Source: Austropuccinia psidii
Taxonomy: Eukaryota; Basidiomycota; Pucciniomycetes; Pucciniales; Sphaerophragmiaceae
Reading direction: 5' to 3'
DNA length: 64,000 nt
Assembly: GCA_023105745.1 (NCBI GenBank)
Contig: JALGQZ010000002.1
Span: 77,355,285-77,419,284, forward strand
Below, one piece after another: positions 32,671 through 44,736 of the stretch (position 1 is the first letter of the stretch; each line of letters starts with the position of its first letter). Under the pieces are notes generated by a model. The model ran no database searches and was not told the origin of the DNA. It was given only the letters and a program-made list of their open reading frames with translations. Made by a program: the position numbers and the translations under genes.

Positions 32671-32838
32671 GAAAAAAATATGCCATTTTGGCATATTGGC
32701 CAAATTTGTGAAATTTGGCAAAAAAAAAAATTTTGAAAAAATTTGTGCTTATTGACATGCCAAGTCGGGAAAAGTATGGCAAAAAAAATTAAAAAAAACC
32801 TCAAAACTGAGCCTGAGGAATTTTTTTTGAAAATTAAG

Positions 32839-32928
32839 GTCACTTACGTGTTTTTACCAGAAACTTACGTGTTTTTACCATAAATTGGTAAAAACACGTA
32901 AGGGCTTACGTGTGTTTACCAACACCCT
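32839..32928 (-). repeat. Right terminal region of MULE-1 with four 16-mers
   Basis: The motif GGTAAAAACACGTAAG or its complement occurs four times. Three copies lie on the minus strand and one on the plus strand. The last two form a near-palindrome, GGTAAAAACACGTAAG then GG then CTTACGTGTGTTTACC, ending at AACACCCT. Confidence 0.85.
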
Positions 32929-35701
32929 TAATTTATGAATATTATAATGAATTTATTAATTTTATAATTAATTTCTTAATTTTATAATAAATTTATTAAT
33001 TTTATAATTAATTTATTGATTTTATAATTAATTTATTAATTTTATAATTAATTTATTAATTTTATAATTAATTTATTAATTTTATAATTAATTTATTAGT
33101 TTTATAATTAATTTATTAATTTTATAATTAATTTATTAGTTTTATAATTAATTTATTAATTTTATAATGAATTTATTAGTTTTATAATTAATTTATTAAT
33201 TTTATAATTAATTTATTAATTTTATAATGAATTTATTAATTTTATAATTAATTTATTAATTTTATAATTAATTTATTAATTTTATAATGAATTTATTAAT
33301 TTTATAATTAATTTATTAATTTTATAATTAATTTATCAATTTTATAATTAATTTATTAATTTTATAATGAATTTATTAATTTTATAATTAATTTATTAAT
33401 TTTATAATTAATTTATTAATTTTATAATTAATTTATTAATTTTATAATTAATTTATTAATTTTACAATGAATTTATTAATTTTGTAATTAATTTATTAAT
33501 TTTATAATTAATTTATTAATTTTATAATTAATTTATTAATTTTATAATTAATTTATTAATTTTATAATTAATTTATTAATTTTATAATTAATTTATTAAT
33601 TTTATAGTTAATTTATTATTTTTATAATTAATTTCTTAATTTTATAATTAATTTATTGATTTTATAATTAATTTATTAATTTTATAATTGATTTTTTAAT
33701 TTTATAATTAATTTATTGATTTTATAATTAATTTATTAATTTTATAATTAATTTATTAATTTCATAATTAATTTATTAATTTCGTAATTAATTTATTAAT
33801 TTTATAATTAATTTTTAATTTATTAATTTTATAATTAATATATTCATTTTATAATTAATTTATTAATTTTATAATTAATTTATCAATTTTATAATTAATT
33901 TCTTAATTTTATCATTAATTTATTAATTTTATAATTAATTTATTAATTTTATAATTAATTTATTAATTTTATAGTTAATTTATTATTTTTATAATTAATT
34001 TATCATTTTTATAATTAATTTATTAATTTTATAATTAATTTATTAATTTTATAATTAATTTATTAATTTCATAATTAATTTATTGATTTTATAATTAACT
34101 TATTAATTTTATAATTAATTCTTTAATTTGATAATTAATTTATTAATTTTATAATTAATTTATTAATTTCATAATTAATTTATTAATTTTATAATTAATT
34201 TATTAATTTCATAATTAATTTATTGATTTTATAATTAACTTATTAATTTTATAATTAATTTGTTAATTGAATAATTAATTTATTAATTTCATAATTAGTT
34301 TATTAATTTTATAATTAATTCATTGATTTTATAATTAATTTATTAATTTTATAATTAATTTATTAATTTTATAATTAATTTATTAATTTTATAATTAATT
34401 TATTAATTTTATAATTAGTTTATTAATTTTATAATTAATTTATTAATTTTATAATTAATTTATCAATTTTATAATTAATTTATCAATTTTATAATTAATT
34501 TATTAATTTTATAATTAATTTATTAATTTTATAATTAATTTATTAAATTTATAATTAATTTATTAATTTTATTATTAATTTATTGATTTTATAATTAATT
34601 TATTAATTTTATAATTAATTTATTGATTTTATAATTAATTTATTAATTTTATAATTAATTTATTAATTTCGTAATTAATTTATTAGTTTTATAATTAATT
34701 TATTAATTTTATAATTAATTTATCAATTTTATAAGTAATTTATTAATTTTATAATTAATTTATTAATTTTATAATTAATTTATTAATTTTATAATTAATT
34801 TATTAATTTTATAATTAATTTATTAATTTTATAATTAATTTGTTAATTTTATAATTAATTTATTAATTTTATAATTAATTTATTAATTTTATAATCAATT
34901 TATTAATTTTATAGTTAATTTATTATTTTTATAATTAATTTATTAATTTTATAATTAATTTATTAATTTTATAATTAATTTATTAATTTTATAATTAATT
35001 TATTAATTTTATAGTCAATTTATTATTTTTATAATTAACTTATTAATTTTATAATTAATTTATCAATTTTATAATTAATTTGTTAATTTTAGAATTAATT
35101 TATTAATTTTATAATTAATTTATGAATTTTATGATTAATTTATTGATTTTATAATTAATTTATTAATTTTATAATTAATTTATCAATTTTATAATTGATT
35201 TATTAATTTTATAATTAATTTAATAATTTTATAATCAATTCATTAATTTTATAATTAATTTATTAGTTTTATAATTAATTTATTAATTTTATAATTAATT
35301 TATTAATTTTATAATTAATTTATTAATTTTATAATTAATTTATTAATTTTATAATTAATTTATTAATTCTATAATTAATTTATTAATTTTATAATTAATT
35401 TATTAATTTTATAATTAATTTATTAATTTTATAATTAATTTATTAATTTTATAATTAATTTATTAATTTTATAATTAATTTATTAATTTTATAATTAATT
35501 TATTAATTTTATAATTAATTTCTTAATTTTGTAATTAATTTATTAATTTTATAATTAATTTATTAATTTTATAATTAATTTATTAATTTTATAACTAATT
35601 TATTCATTTTATAATTAATCTATTAATTTGATAATCAATTTATTAATTTTATAATTAATTTATTAATTGAATAATCACTTTATTAATTTTATAGTTAATT
35701 T
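32929..35701. repeat. Homogeneous 20-bp A/T satellite array
   Basis: About 138 head-to-tail units of TTTATAATTAATTTATTAAT span 2773 bp. Most units are identical or carry one change, and one indel shifts the phase near 33810. Units contain only A and T, with rare G or C variants. The array lies exactly between MULE-1 and MULE-2. Confidence 0.96.
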
Positions 35702-36239
35702 AGGGTATTGGTAAAAACATGTAAGGGGTGCCCTGGGGCCATTTTCAATCAACAATGAAACACAACCATGCCTGTATCGGGCCAAAACATGCCCAAAAAA
35801 GGTGTTTTCCCCCAAAACCCTTCTAACCCCTAATTTTTTCAGGTTTTTATTTGCCATCCCCCACCCAAAAAAAGGCCAAACACCCTAAATAATCCACATT
35901 ATCCCCACCCCAAACAATTTTTTTTTTTGAAAAACAGAATTACCAAACCAATTTTGCAAAGCTTTTCACACTTTTCTTTTCTTTTTTCCCCCAAAGACTG
36001 CAATTTACACCACAACAAACTCCTTTCAAGCCTCTAAATTTCCAATTTTTTACCTTCCCTCATCCATTGATCCCACATTTAAACCATTGTTTTCACTCTT
36101 AACCACTTCTTTCAATTTTTCATACGTTTTTTCACTTTGTTTCATCTTTCAAAAGTTTCTTACCCCATTCCAAGTCCCCAAATCCCCCTTTCTTTAAATT
36201 TATACACCTTTTTCACTCACCAATTCTTCAAACCCCTAC

Positions 36240-37150
36240 CGAAGGTGAATTTCAGACCCTTGAGCTTCTTTGGCAGCATGTGTGTAATTTTGCCAGGGCT
36301 CAGGGGTATTCTCTGTTCACCTTGAGGTCCAATATTACCCACAACCAAATTGAAATAGGTTTTGACAGGTGTGGTACCCCAAATGTCAAAAAAACCCCTC
36401 CAAAACAGTGAATTCAAGAAATCTTGACTGTCCTTTCAGAATTTATGGCAGAAAATATGCCAAGAGTACCACTTGGACTCTTAAGGTCAAAAATCCTGAA
36501 CATAGCCATGATGCCACTGAAAATATCATGGCACATCCTACTTTCAGGAAATTCAAAGAGCAAGAAACATCCCAAATTTCTCAAATTTCTGAATCACTGC
36601 TTCTGCCAAGGCAAATTGAGGCCCAATTTTGAAGCCAGAGGGAGTCTGACAGGTCTGTAATCCTTCAAGACATTGACAACCAAGTCAAGAAAATCAAGAA
36701 AGATGAGCTGCAAGGCAGAAGGCCCATTGACGTTCTTATTTACAATCTTAAACAAGAAAATCTTGTTTGGTCCTCTGCAAGGGGTTCTGAGAGATGCATT
36801 ACCTCCTTGTTTTTCACTCACCCCCTTGCCATAAGCATGGGGGATCCATTTTCAAATAAGTATCAAAGACCAGTTCTCTTTTATTCCAAAGTCCAATCTT
36901 TTTCTTTTTTCTCTTATTTCTGTCCTCAAAATGATAATCCCCTCATTTGCATCTGCTTCTTGGATATCTGTTCTCATTTTGTTCCTTTGAATAAAATCAT
37001 TTCTAAAGCTTATCCAGTCCCCCCATTACTGTGAATTGGGAATTTCATGCCCAACCACAAGCCCTGGGGTGGGCTGATAAATTTAAGAAACCCAGGATGT
37101 TATATTTGTCCAATCTTCCTCCCCCCCTCATAAAAGACCAACTATTCTGG
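36240..37150 (+). pseudogene. Transposase-OTU remnant of MULE-2
   Basis: The N-terminal zinc-finger region (ILDCPFRIYGRKYA block, about 36415-36520) and the C-terminal OTU end (DICSHFVPL, about 36965) remain. The catalytic Asp/Glu residues of the transposase and the OTU Cys are deleted. Several stops and frame changes interrupt what is left. Confidence 0.75.
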
Positions 37151-37654
37151 AGGTTGATTCATGTTGATTGATTTTTGTATATACAATTTATGCCAATTAT
37201 CCCCCTCCTCAGTCCTATTTATTTCTTAAATCCCACCTCAGTCTCCTTTTTTATCAAACATGTGGCAATTTTGTACTTAAAAATAGTCATATTACAAACA
37301 AGAAAAAAAACACTTATTGCGCCTTCACTTGTTGTCCCACCAAAACAAATTCCCCCAATTCATGGGCTTCTGGTTCTTTATTGTCCAGATTGAACCCTTA
37401 ATTTTAAAAAAAATTGAAAGAAGTTTATAAGTGCCAAGTTTTTATATTAATTTTTCAAAAATAGTCATATTACAAAGACAAGAAAAAACATTTGAAAAAG
37501 AACACTTTTTGCACCTTCACTTGTCCCACCAAAAAAAATTCCCAAAATTATGGGCTTCGGATTCTTTATTTTCCAAATTGAACCCTTCATTTAAAAAAAT
37601 GGAGTAAATTCATAAGTAAAAATATTTTAAATGAATTTTTGAAAAAAATATGCC

Positions 37655-37721
37655 AATTGGTAAAAACAGATAAGTTTTTGGTAAAAACACGTAAGGGCTT
37701 ACATGTGTTTACCAAAACCCT
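37655..37721 (-). repeat. Right terminal region of MULE-2
   Basis: The iterated 16-mer appears three times, including the near-palindromic pair ending ACCAAAACCCT, as in MULE-1. Confidence 0.78.
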
Positions 37722-38045
37722 TAATTTATTAATTTTATAGCTAATTTATTAATCTCATAGTTGATGCATTATTCTGGCCATTAACCCCTTCATTTCATAA
37801 TCGATTTCTTAAGGAACCATTGATTTTTTAGTTTTAAAATTGATCTTGCCATTTTACTATTCATTCTTCAATTCTGTAATTGAATCATTTATTTTATGAG
37901 TTATTTATGAATCTTATCATTAATATTAATATTATCATTTTCTAGTGAAGTTCCTAATCTCATGATCAGTTTATTGAATTTTTAATTAATTTCTTAACTT
38001 TCTGATTCAATTATTGACTTTATAATCAATTTACCAATTTTGAAT
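37722..38045. repeat. Right, diverged edge of the A/T satellite
   Basis: Recognisable AATTTATTAATTTTATA units decay progressively into unique-looking A+T-rich sequence, mirroring the left edge. Confidence 0.65.
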
Positions 38046-41000
38046 CATGAAATTAATATAACAGGAATATTTTTTGCTCGCAAGAAATCCTATTTTGAAG
38101 TATAGGCTAATTTTGTTACAAGTTTGGTATGATCATCTACAATGCAATTAAAAATTCTTTCCTAATCTAATTTCTTACATATTTTGTGAGTCTTTCTTGA
38201 AATCTTCAATGGCATTGATAATCTTGTGAAAAATCTAGAGCATTCAAATTTCAGATAAAGTAAAAAATGGCAAACACCTTTTGCTTTCCACTCCATTTGA
38301 GAAATTCCTTTCTGTCTTCCTGTTAAGTTGAGATTTGTTGAATATTTGAGAAATACAAAAAACACATTAAAAATATCATAATTATTGAAAATAATACTAC
38401 CATTTTCTTTAAGATTTGAAAAGAGAGAAAATAAGCAAATTCAAAATTACCAGTTTTGTCCCAATGTGGAAAGTTAGGCAAGTTACTGATTTTATATGCT
38501 AATTTATTTCCAAAAGATTAAGGTTTAGAATCAGAAAAGTTCAAAATGTCAAAGCCAGGGATTCCAACTTCAGCCATATCTCTGTAGTTTTTTGAAAGAT
38601 TGTCAAAGAAAGGATTTGAAGAAATTGTTGGAGAATTTTGTCCATTTCAGGAATCCTGTTGCTTAGTTGATCATACATTGGGATGTTGTTTGAGATGCTA
38701 GAACAAAAGATATACTGGCCAATAATTACTTCACACAGCCTTGGGGGATTCCAGAAAATAGAGGACATAGAAACATTTATTATTTTTGCCTATTATTGAA
38801 TTGTTGATAGAAAAGGGATTCATTCAATTAAAAGCCAAGAAACAAAAATTAATTTTTGTTTCTCATTATCATTCATCTCCCCAAATTTGATGAAATAAAT
38901 AATAAGAAAGACTTGAACTGAGGAAGGAGAAATTTATTTATCATAAAACAGGAATTTTTTCTAATAAAAGGATCCAAATCCTTTCCTTTCAAGCTCATTA
39001 GAAGGAATCAGGTTGAAAAAAACTTCAACAGAAAATTGAAAAGATCTATAATAATGACTTAAAGATGAATAAGCTATTTTTTTGATTGTGAATTTGAGAT
39101 TGGCTCTTTCATTTTCCATAATATTGACCTTCCATTTTTTTGTAGCAATAGCTCTAAGGAAGGCATAATTTTTAAAAAATGTGTTTTTTTCAAAATCACT
39201 TTTGGCATGGAAAGGCGCAGGACCAGAGAAAAGTGGATTAATATTAAATTAAAGCTTACATTTAGGTCTAAAATTTCTGAGTAACTCTAAAAGTATACTT
39301 ACTTGGAAGTAAAGGCACTAGATCTGTTTAAGCAGAAAAAACAAAAATACCAAAAATTATTAAGTAATTATTACTATTACTGACATGGGGAAATAATTTA
39401 CTTTCATTCTGGGTAACATCTTACAGCCCCAAATATGTGTTTATGAAGTCTTTCAAACAAAAAAAGCACCCCAGAAGATATGAAGAAAGGGGTGAATAGA
39501 ATGAGACTAAAAGCTTGATTGATAATTAAGACAGAGTTTCTTGATAGCTCAATTTTTGGAAAAAAGTAATTTTTATGAAAGCACTTTTTGAGATAGGAAG
39601 GTCGATTTTGGGCACAAAGTATATCAATTGCAAAATAAGGCAAGGAAGAAGAGCCAAAAGTTTTATTCAAGTTAAAAAGTAGGTTAACTTGGTAGGTAAG
39701 AAGCTACGTCTATCTGAACAAAATCAACAAAAAATTTCCAAAAATTCAATATAGACCGGCTGCTGTAGTTAAAATAAACCCAATCAAGGCAAATACATCA
39801 ACTCTTTTTAAAATGACTGAGATAGTTCAATTAAAAAATAGGGTCTTAAAATAAATTGAAATAATGAAGAAGTTGAATTAATAGCTGTAAAGAAAAACTA
39901 ATCAGAAGTAATAAGCGAAGAAACAAATCTTGGGAAAAACATTGTGTTTTTTGAACTCCATTTTGAGGTAGCACAATAAAGTTTCAAATAGAAGTAGATT
40001 AATAGTGAGATGAAGCAAATATTCAGGGCTCGAATCTCACTTTATTTCAAAAGTTAGGCTCACTAGGTAGGGAAGGATCTAGAGCTGTTTGAACAAAAAA
40101 CAACAAAAACTTCTAAAAATTTCAATATAAAGCAGCTTCTGTAGCTAAAATAAACCCAATAAAGACATATGCATTAACTAATTTGGAAATTGCTGGAATT
40201 ATTAAATTATAAAATAAAGGGACTGAAAAACAGAAATGTGCAAATGAAGAAGAAAATGAAATAGGAAGTGATATGCTAGAAAAATTCAATTTCAGAAAAA
40301 TAGAGTTTTTAAAGTCACCTTTGTAATGGGAAGGTGATTTTATGGAAATATGTGTATTGAGGAGAAAAGCCACATAGCTGGGGGCCTTCAATTAGTAGTG
40401 GATTAACACCACAAATTTTCAGGATTTTTCCATCTCATGAAAGCTTGAGGCAACTAAATTAGAAAATTGAAGTCATCCCATTCAAATGAGAGAAGTGGTA
40501 TTAAGTATATAAAATCAATCCAATGGGATACATATTAAGAATTTAACTATTAAAATTCCATAAATACCTTATACTTCCCAAAACAGAAAATCCTGTCACA
40601 ATCAGAAGATAAACTATTTTATACAAATGAAATGATATTATATAATAATACATTATTAAAATGCATCTCCATTTTAATTTACAATGGGAATGTCTAGCAT
40701 TTTAAGGGCCTCTATATTTGGTCCTTTTAAACAATTTAACCATTAAAGGTTAAAGATTGTTTTGTAAAGGTGTTTTGGAATATCACCTCCATGATCACTT
40801 CTGATTGCGGGCATTTGGCTTACAAGCTGTGCCTTCTTCTTCTTATTTATGGAGAATCCCATGGAAGTATCTTTATCAATCTTTCAATCAGCTTATTTAA
40901 CCAATCTGAGCGCCATTCCACTGAAATCTTCCACAAAGCTATTTTTCCATCTTGTTCAAATTGCTCAGTCTCCAAAAGAATTCTCAGGTCATTATACTGT

Positions 41001-42070
41001 GAGACTAGGATTTGGAATTTGGAATTATCACACTTTTCTGATTGGTATTGGCATTCCTACAATTAGTAATTAGATTCATTCCTCTGACACACTTTGAGTT
41101 ACAAATATCAAACAGATACATAACTTTTCCAAAATTTTTTATATTCTTTGCCTCTCCCTGTTTTTAGTCATATTTTTGGGATCTTTTTAATTGCTGTCCA
41201 TTCCTTTTTCAAATTTGAAAACTATGGTGTCATAAATTTTGAAACTACTTCATTTGTCCTGTGATATTTATCCCAAAAGAATGATGGTATTCTGTTCTGA
41301 CCAGTGCAAGGCAGAAGAGATGGTAACATAGGATAGTAATTTTCTCATTGAGTTGGTGTTTCCATGAGAATTCCCAATCCCATTTGAATATTCAAATACC
41401 AAGCTTATTAAGCTTTTTTTGACAATAACTACAGAAATATTGAAATTGAATTTCTTTGGATGGGTCATTGAAGGTCTCTACTGTCAAGTAGTCCAAATGA
41501 CCTGAAATTTCAACTTCTGCTTTCCTTCATTCAGGGGTTGGTGGTTCTGGGAGTTCTGCCAAATCTTTTTAGGAACATTTATAAGGAGCCATAAATTCTG
41601 ATTAACTGCTGATATCATACAATGAACATTTTATGTAATCTGGCCCTTCAAAGATTTTACCCTTTCCTTTTTGAATGGAGCTTTTGATACCCTCTGAGTT
41701 TTTTGTTTTCCCTTTGCTTACAATATCCCTGTGATTGATCAAAAAACTGATATTCTAGATATTGTAGGGGATGCCAACTTGGTCCTGGTTGTGGATTTGA
41801 GCTTGGAACTTCCAACGCTTCAGATTTTCTTGGTAACTATCCTGGATTATTTAAGTTATCAGATAATTGTTCTGTTTGCATTTCAGCATCATTGTGAATA
41901 TTGCCTTTCTCACATGTATTTTAATTTTTTGAGCCTTGAAGTATATTTTACATACCCAAATAGGCCAAAATTAAATATTAAAATAACTTCTTAATTATGA
42001 ATAGCCCATAAGTTATGAAAATATTGAAAATTCTTCATTTTTATTCTACAAAAGATAAACAGCTTTTTTG
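38046..42070 (-). other. Unidentified decayed coding-like region
   Basis: Minus-strand pieces read like real but broken protein, at 41468-41268, 40391-40122, 39670-39404, 38768-38541 and 38365-38162. Three segments near 40390, 39610 and 39200 repeat a pattern with a Lys-x-Asp/Cys-Phe-x-Lys-Asn-x-Phe-Phe core. Two of them lead into a hydrophobic FILATEAALY-like stretch, and the DNA around 39670-39800 and 40040-40180 is a clear imperfect direct repeat. I do not recognise the family. It may be an old element or a degenerate local gene duplication. Confidence 0.3.
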
Positions 42071-42079
42071 AGTAAGTCA

Positions 42080-43868
42080 ATCCATGAATTTGAGGCCAGA
42101 TTTGAATTCTACGCAAAAATTAACCCAGGCTAGCTCCATAGAGTCAAGAAGCTTCAATTAACTCTATTAGGTGGTAATATGGAAAATCCTTCAACACCAC
42201 ATCATTGATACCGAATAAAAGAATTTTGGAAATTTTTGTTTTTCTAAATTTCATTCCAAAATAATGGGAATATGAGAAATCCCATGTTACATATACACTA
42301 AGAATAGTGTGATGCATGTTTGTGGAAATTAATTTTACAAAATTCTTAAACACATTCTTGGTACACCCATAGTGTATATCAGTCTTGAAGCCTGAATTAC
42401 TATTTTTTATGTGAAAATAGCTGAGGGGACAAAAGAAATCAACAAGAGCCAGGTTACCCAGCTTCTGAGGCTTCTGAGGCCTGGATAGCTCTAAATCTTG
42501 GATCTATATCTTATCCTTGACCAATTAGTTTTCTAAAAGAATTTTGGAGCTTTGTTACTAAGTTCAAATTCCATTAAATCATGAGAGAATAGCAAATAAG
42601 CCACTATTTTGATGTGAAAATGAGGTAATGAGAAACTCTTACTCCTGTAACCAGGCGAATTATTCATTATTTTCCATTTATGAACCTCAAAATATTAATT
42701 AAAGCCCTTTTGGTACTATTATCTATGCATTTACCTGATGGAACCCAGCTCTTAATGTGCTGTTTCCTTTTCTACATAAAAGTAAGGTTAAAACGTCAAA
42801 AATTCTTGAGAAATACATTTCTTGATTAATCTTTCAGAACCTTTGGGGACCAATGAGGAAAGGAATAATACATATAGAATCTAAAAATAATTATTAATTC
42901 ATAATTCAAGTTGAAATTCTTACCCATAGTCCATTTTTGATGATTCCACATGAGACACTGAATCTTCAGAAATTCATATAAAATACAATATATGATGAAA
43001 TTTCCAATAAAATTAATAAACTTAATAAATTGATGTTTCTTTCAAAATAAGAAAGTTTTTACAGTTATTATTCCTTTATTTTGTAACCATAGATGGGTTG
43101 GTAGTCACAAAAAATGACTTAATTAAGTAATTATGATAATCTCACATGACAACAAGTGATTTAATCAATAATCCAAAGGGAATAGCTGTTTTTTACTCAT
43201 TAGATTTTTCAGTTTGCTCCATGGAATGCATCCATGATCTGTTGTTGACTTAAAAGAGGCCTCCTCTTGCTGCTTTTTCCAAATCTTCTTATAATTCAAT
43301 CATATAATTAGTGCCAACAAGAAATTAGTAGTTGAAACTTTCTCTTAAGTGTCTTAAATCTTTAAAATCAATCATAAAGATATGAAATCATATAAATAAA
43401 CCATTTCCAATTGTTTTTAGCTATCATATTGCTGTATTGCTGATATAACTCAATTTTTATCTTTTAAATCCCCAAATAATCCACAAAATCACTCTACCAG
43501 TCATTCTCAAGGTATTATTGGAGTATTAGTGAGCATTTCACTTATTTCTTAAGTTTTTTCTGTATTAATAGGTTCCTTCAATAATTATCTTAAGAATTAT
43601 TTTTTCAAAGATAATTATACTTTAAAATAATTTTATATTATTTTAATAAGAAGTTCTGTTATTATTACTTCCTATAATTCATTCTAGTAGATAATTACTA
43701 CTTACTGTCATTCTCACTAGCAATGTATAACAAGTAAAAGAAATAATTCATTAATTAATAATTCAATTGTGGTTATAATAAATCTATTTACTATATTTTA
43801 TAAGAACAGTCATAGTACTCTTGATTAATAGTAATATAATCAACAATTTTACAGACACATCTTAAAAA
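42080..43868 (+). repeat. Relic LTR of the C/D family
   Basis: Collinear short matches to the D LTR occur in order: the ATTCTACGC block (42108), GGTACACCCATAG (42360), ATTTTTTATGT (42402), a stretch matching D 54155-54200 (42425-42510), and CAGTCATAGTACTCTTGAT (43807). An insertion of about 200 bp lies near 42160-42355. It is highly decayed. Confidence 0.55.
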
Positions 43869-43919
43869 TATTAGCTTCAATGAATTTATAATTGAAAAAA
43901 CATTTTTTTCACTAATTAT

Positions 43920-44680
43920 CTTTTCAACTATTTTTGTATTCATGTTTGTCTTGGAGAAAAATGAAAAATTTTGCTTTTTGTTGTCTCCAAATGTAAAACA
44001 CCTTTCTTTAGGGTTATTTCAATCAATACCATAAGCTGACAAATAATCATCTCTGTAGATAAAATTTTCACTTGTACAATTGGAACTATCTAAAAATTCT
44101 ACTTGAACTTTAATGCTCACTACAGTATGTGGAAAAATAATTTTTGTAGAAATTCTCCCTAGGGAGTGCATAGTTTGACTTGCAGTACTGAATTTTATCC
44201 CTTCAATAGGTAATGTTAAGTATTAAAAATTATGAAAAATACTTTATATTTTGTCTTTTCCTACACAACTAGAATATTCTTCTGAGTTTAAGTGGATGAG
44301 ACACTTAGTATTATTTATTATAATCTTATAATGTGATTATCTACTGCTGTATAAATCTTCCCAGTCTCCGGTTGGTTTTAAGCCGCTTTGAATATTCCAT
44401 ATGGGTCAGGCTATAATTTTCTCCAATTGAAAGAGGCAAATAGCTTTTGAAATATCTTTACTCAAGGTATTTATAAATATTATTAGAATTTCCTGTTATG
44501 AGGATAACTTATTCAATTTCATCAAAATTTGACTCTTCTACTTTTTCTTCTTTATCATCAATGTCCTCTTTGGTGTCATTATCAGTTTTTTCTACTAGCC
44601 TATTGGGGGTAGGTGTCGGCTTCATAAATTTTGCTACTGCATATGACATTTTCTTAAATTTTTATTGCCTGCTTTAAGAT
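43920..44680 (-). pseudogene. Relic gag-protease fragment of a C/D-type element
   Basis: On the minus strand the order of blocks matches C at 16400-17050: an acidic Glu/Lys/Asp tail (44510-44620), then the protease region (about 44220-44360), then blocks near 44130-44190 and the [15 protein letters not shown] region near 44000. Stops are frequent. It is opposite in orientation to the relic LTR beside it, so two elements or a rearrangement are involved. Confidence 0.6.
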
Positions 44681-44736
44681 TTTTGGTGTTTGAAAAAGTT
44701 TTATTTATTATTTTCTGGAAAATATTGGATGTTACT

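Larger units (their letters stand above)
28572..32928 (+). mobile_element. MULE-1: 4.36-kb Mutator-like element in the satellite
   Basis: The element has inverted ends AGGGTATTGGTAAAAACATG (left) and AGGGTGTTGGTAAACACACG (right, read inward). Both ends carry copies of the 16-mer GGTAAAAACACGTAAG. The apparent duplication TAATTT flanks it, but the target is itself repetitive, so its true length is uncertain (8-11 bp is usual for MULEs). It encodes one decayed transposase-OTU gene with three introns. Confidence 0.85.
35702..37721 (+). mobile_element. MULE-2: 2.0-kb internal-deletion derivative of MULE-1
   Basis: It has the same orientation, the same AGGGTATTGG and ACCCT-type ends, and the same flanking TAATTT. 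It aligns with MULE-1 up to about 29738 and again from about 31848, joined at 36834, so some 2.1 kb covering the transposase core and first part of the OTU domain is missing. It is a non-autonomous copy that could only move if a transposase were supplied in trans. Confidence 0.85.

Noticed and set aside
28572..32928. Exact 9-bp target duplication for the MULE
   Set aside because: Only TAATTT matches on both sides, and the surrounding satellite makes any A/T duplication ambiguous.
32929..35701. CRISPR-like or telomeric repeat array
   Set aside because: Units are contiguous with no spacers and no telomere motif, so it is a plain satellite.
40770..40810. Copia-integrase-like IRSDHGGD motif on the minus strand
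   Set aside because: The short motif is suggestive, but no other Copia integrase or RT block was found around it, so it was not used to name the region.
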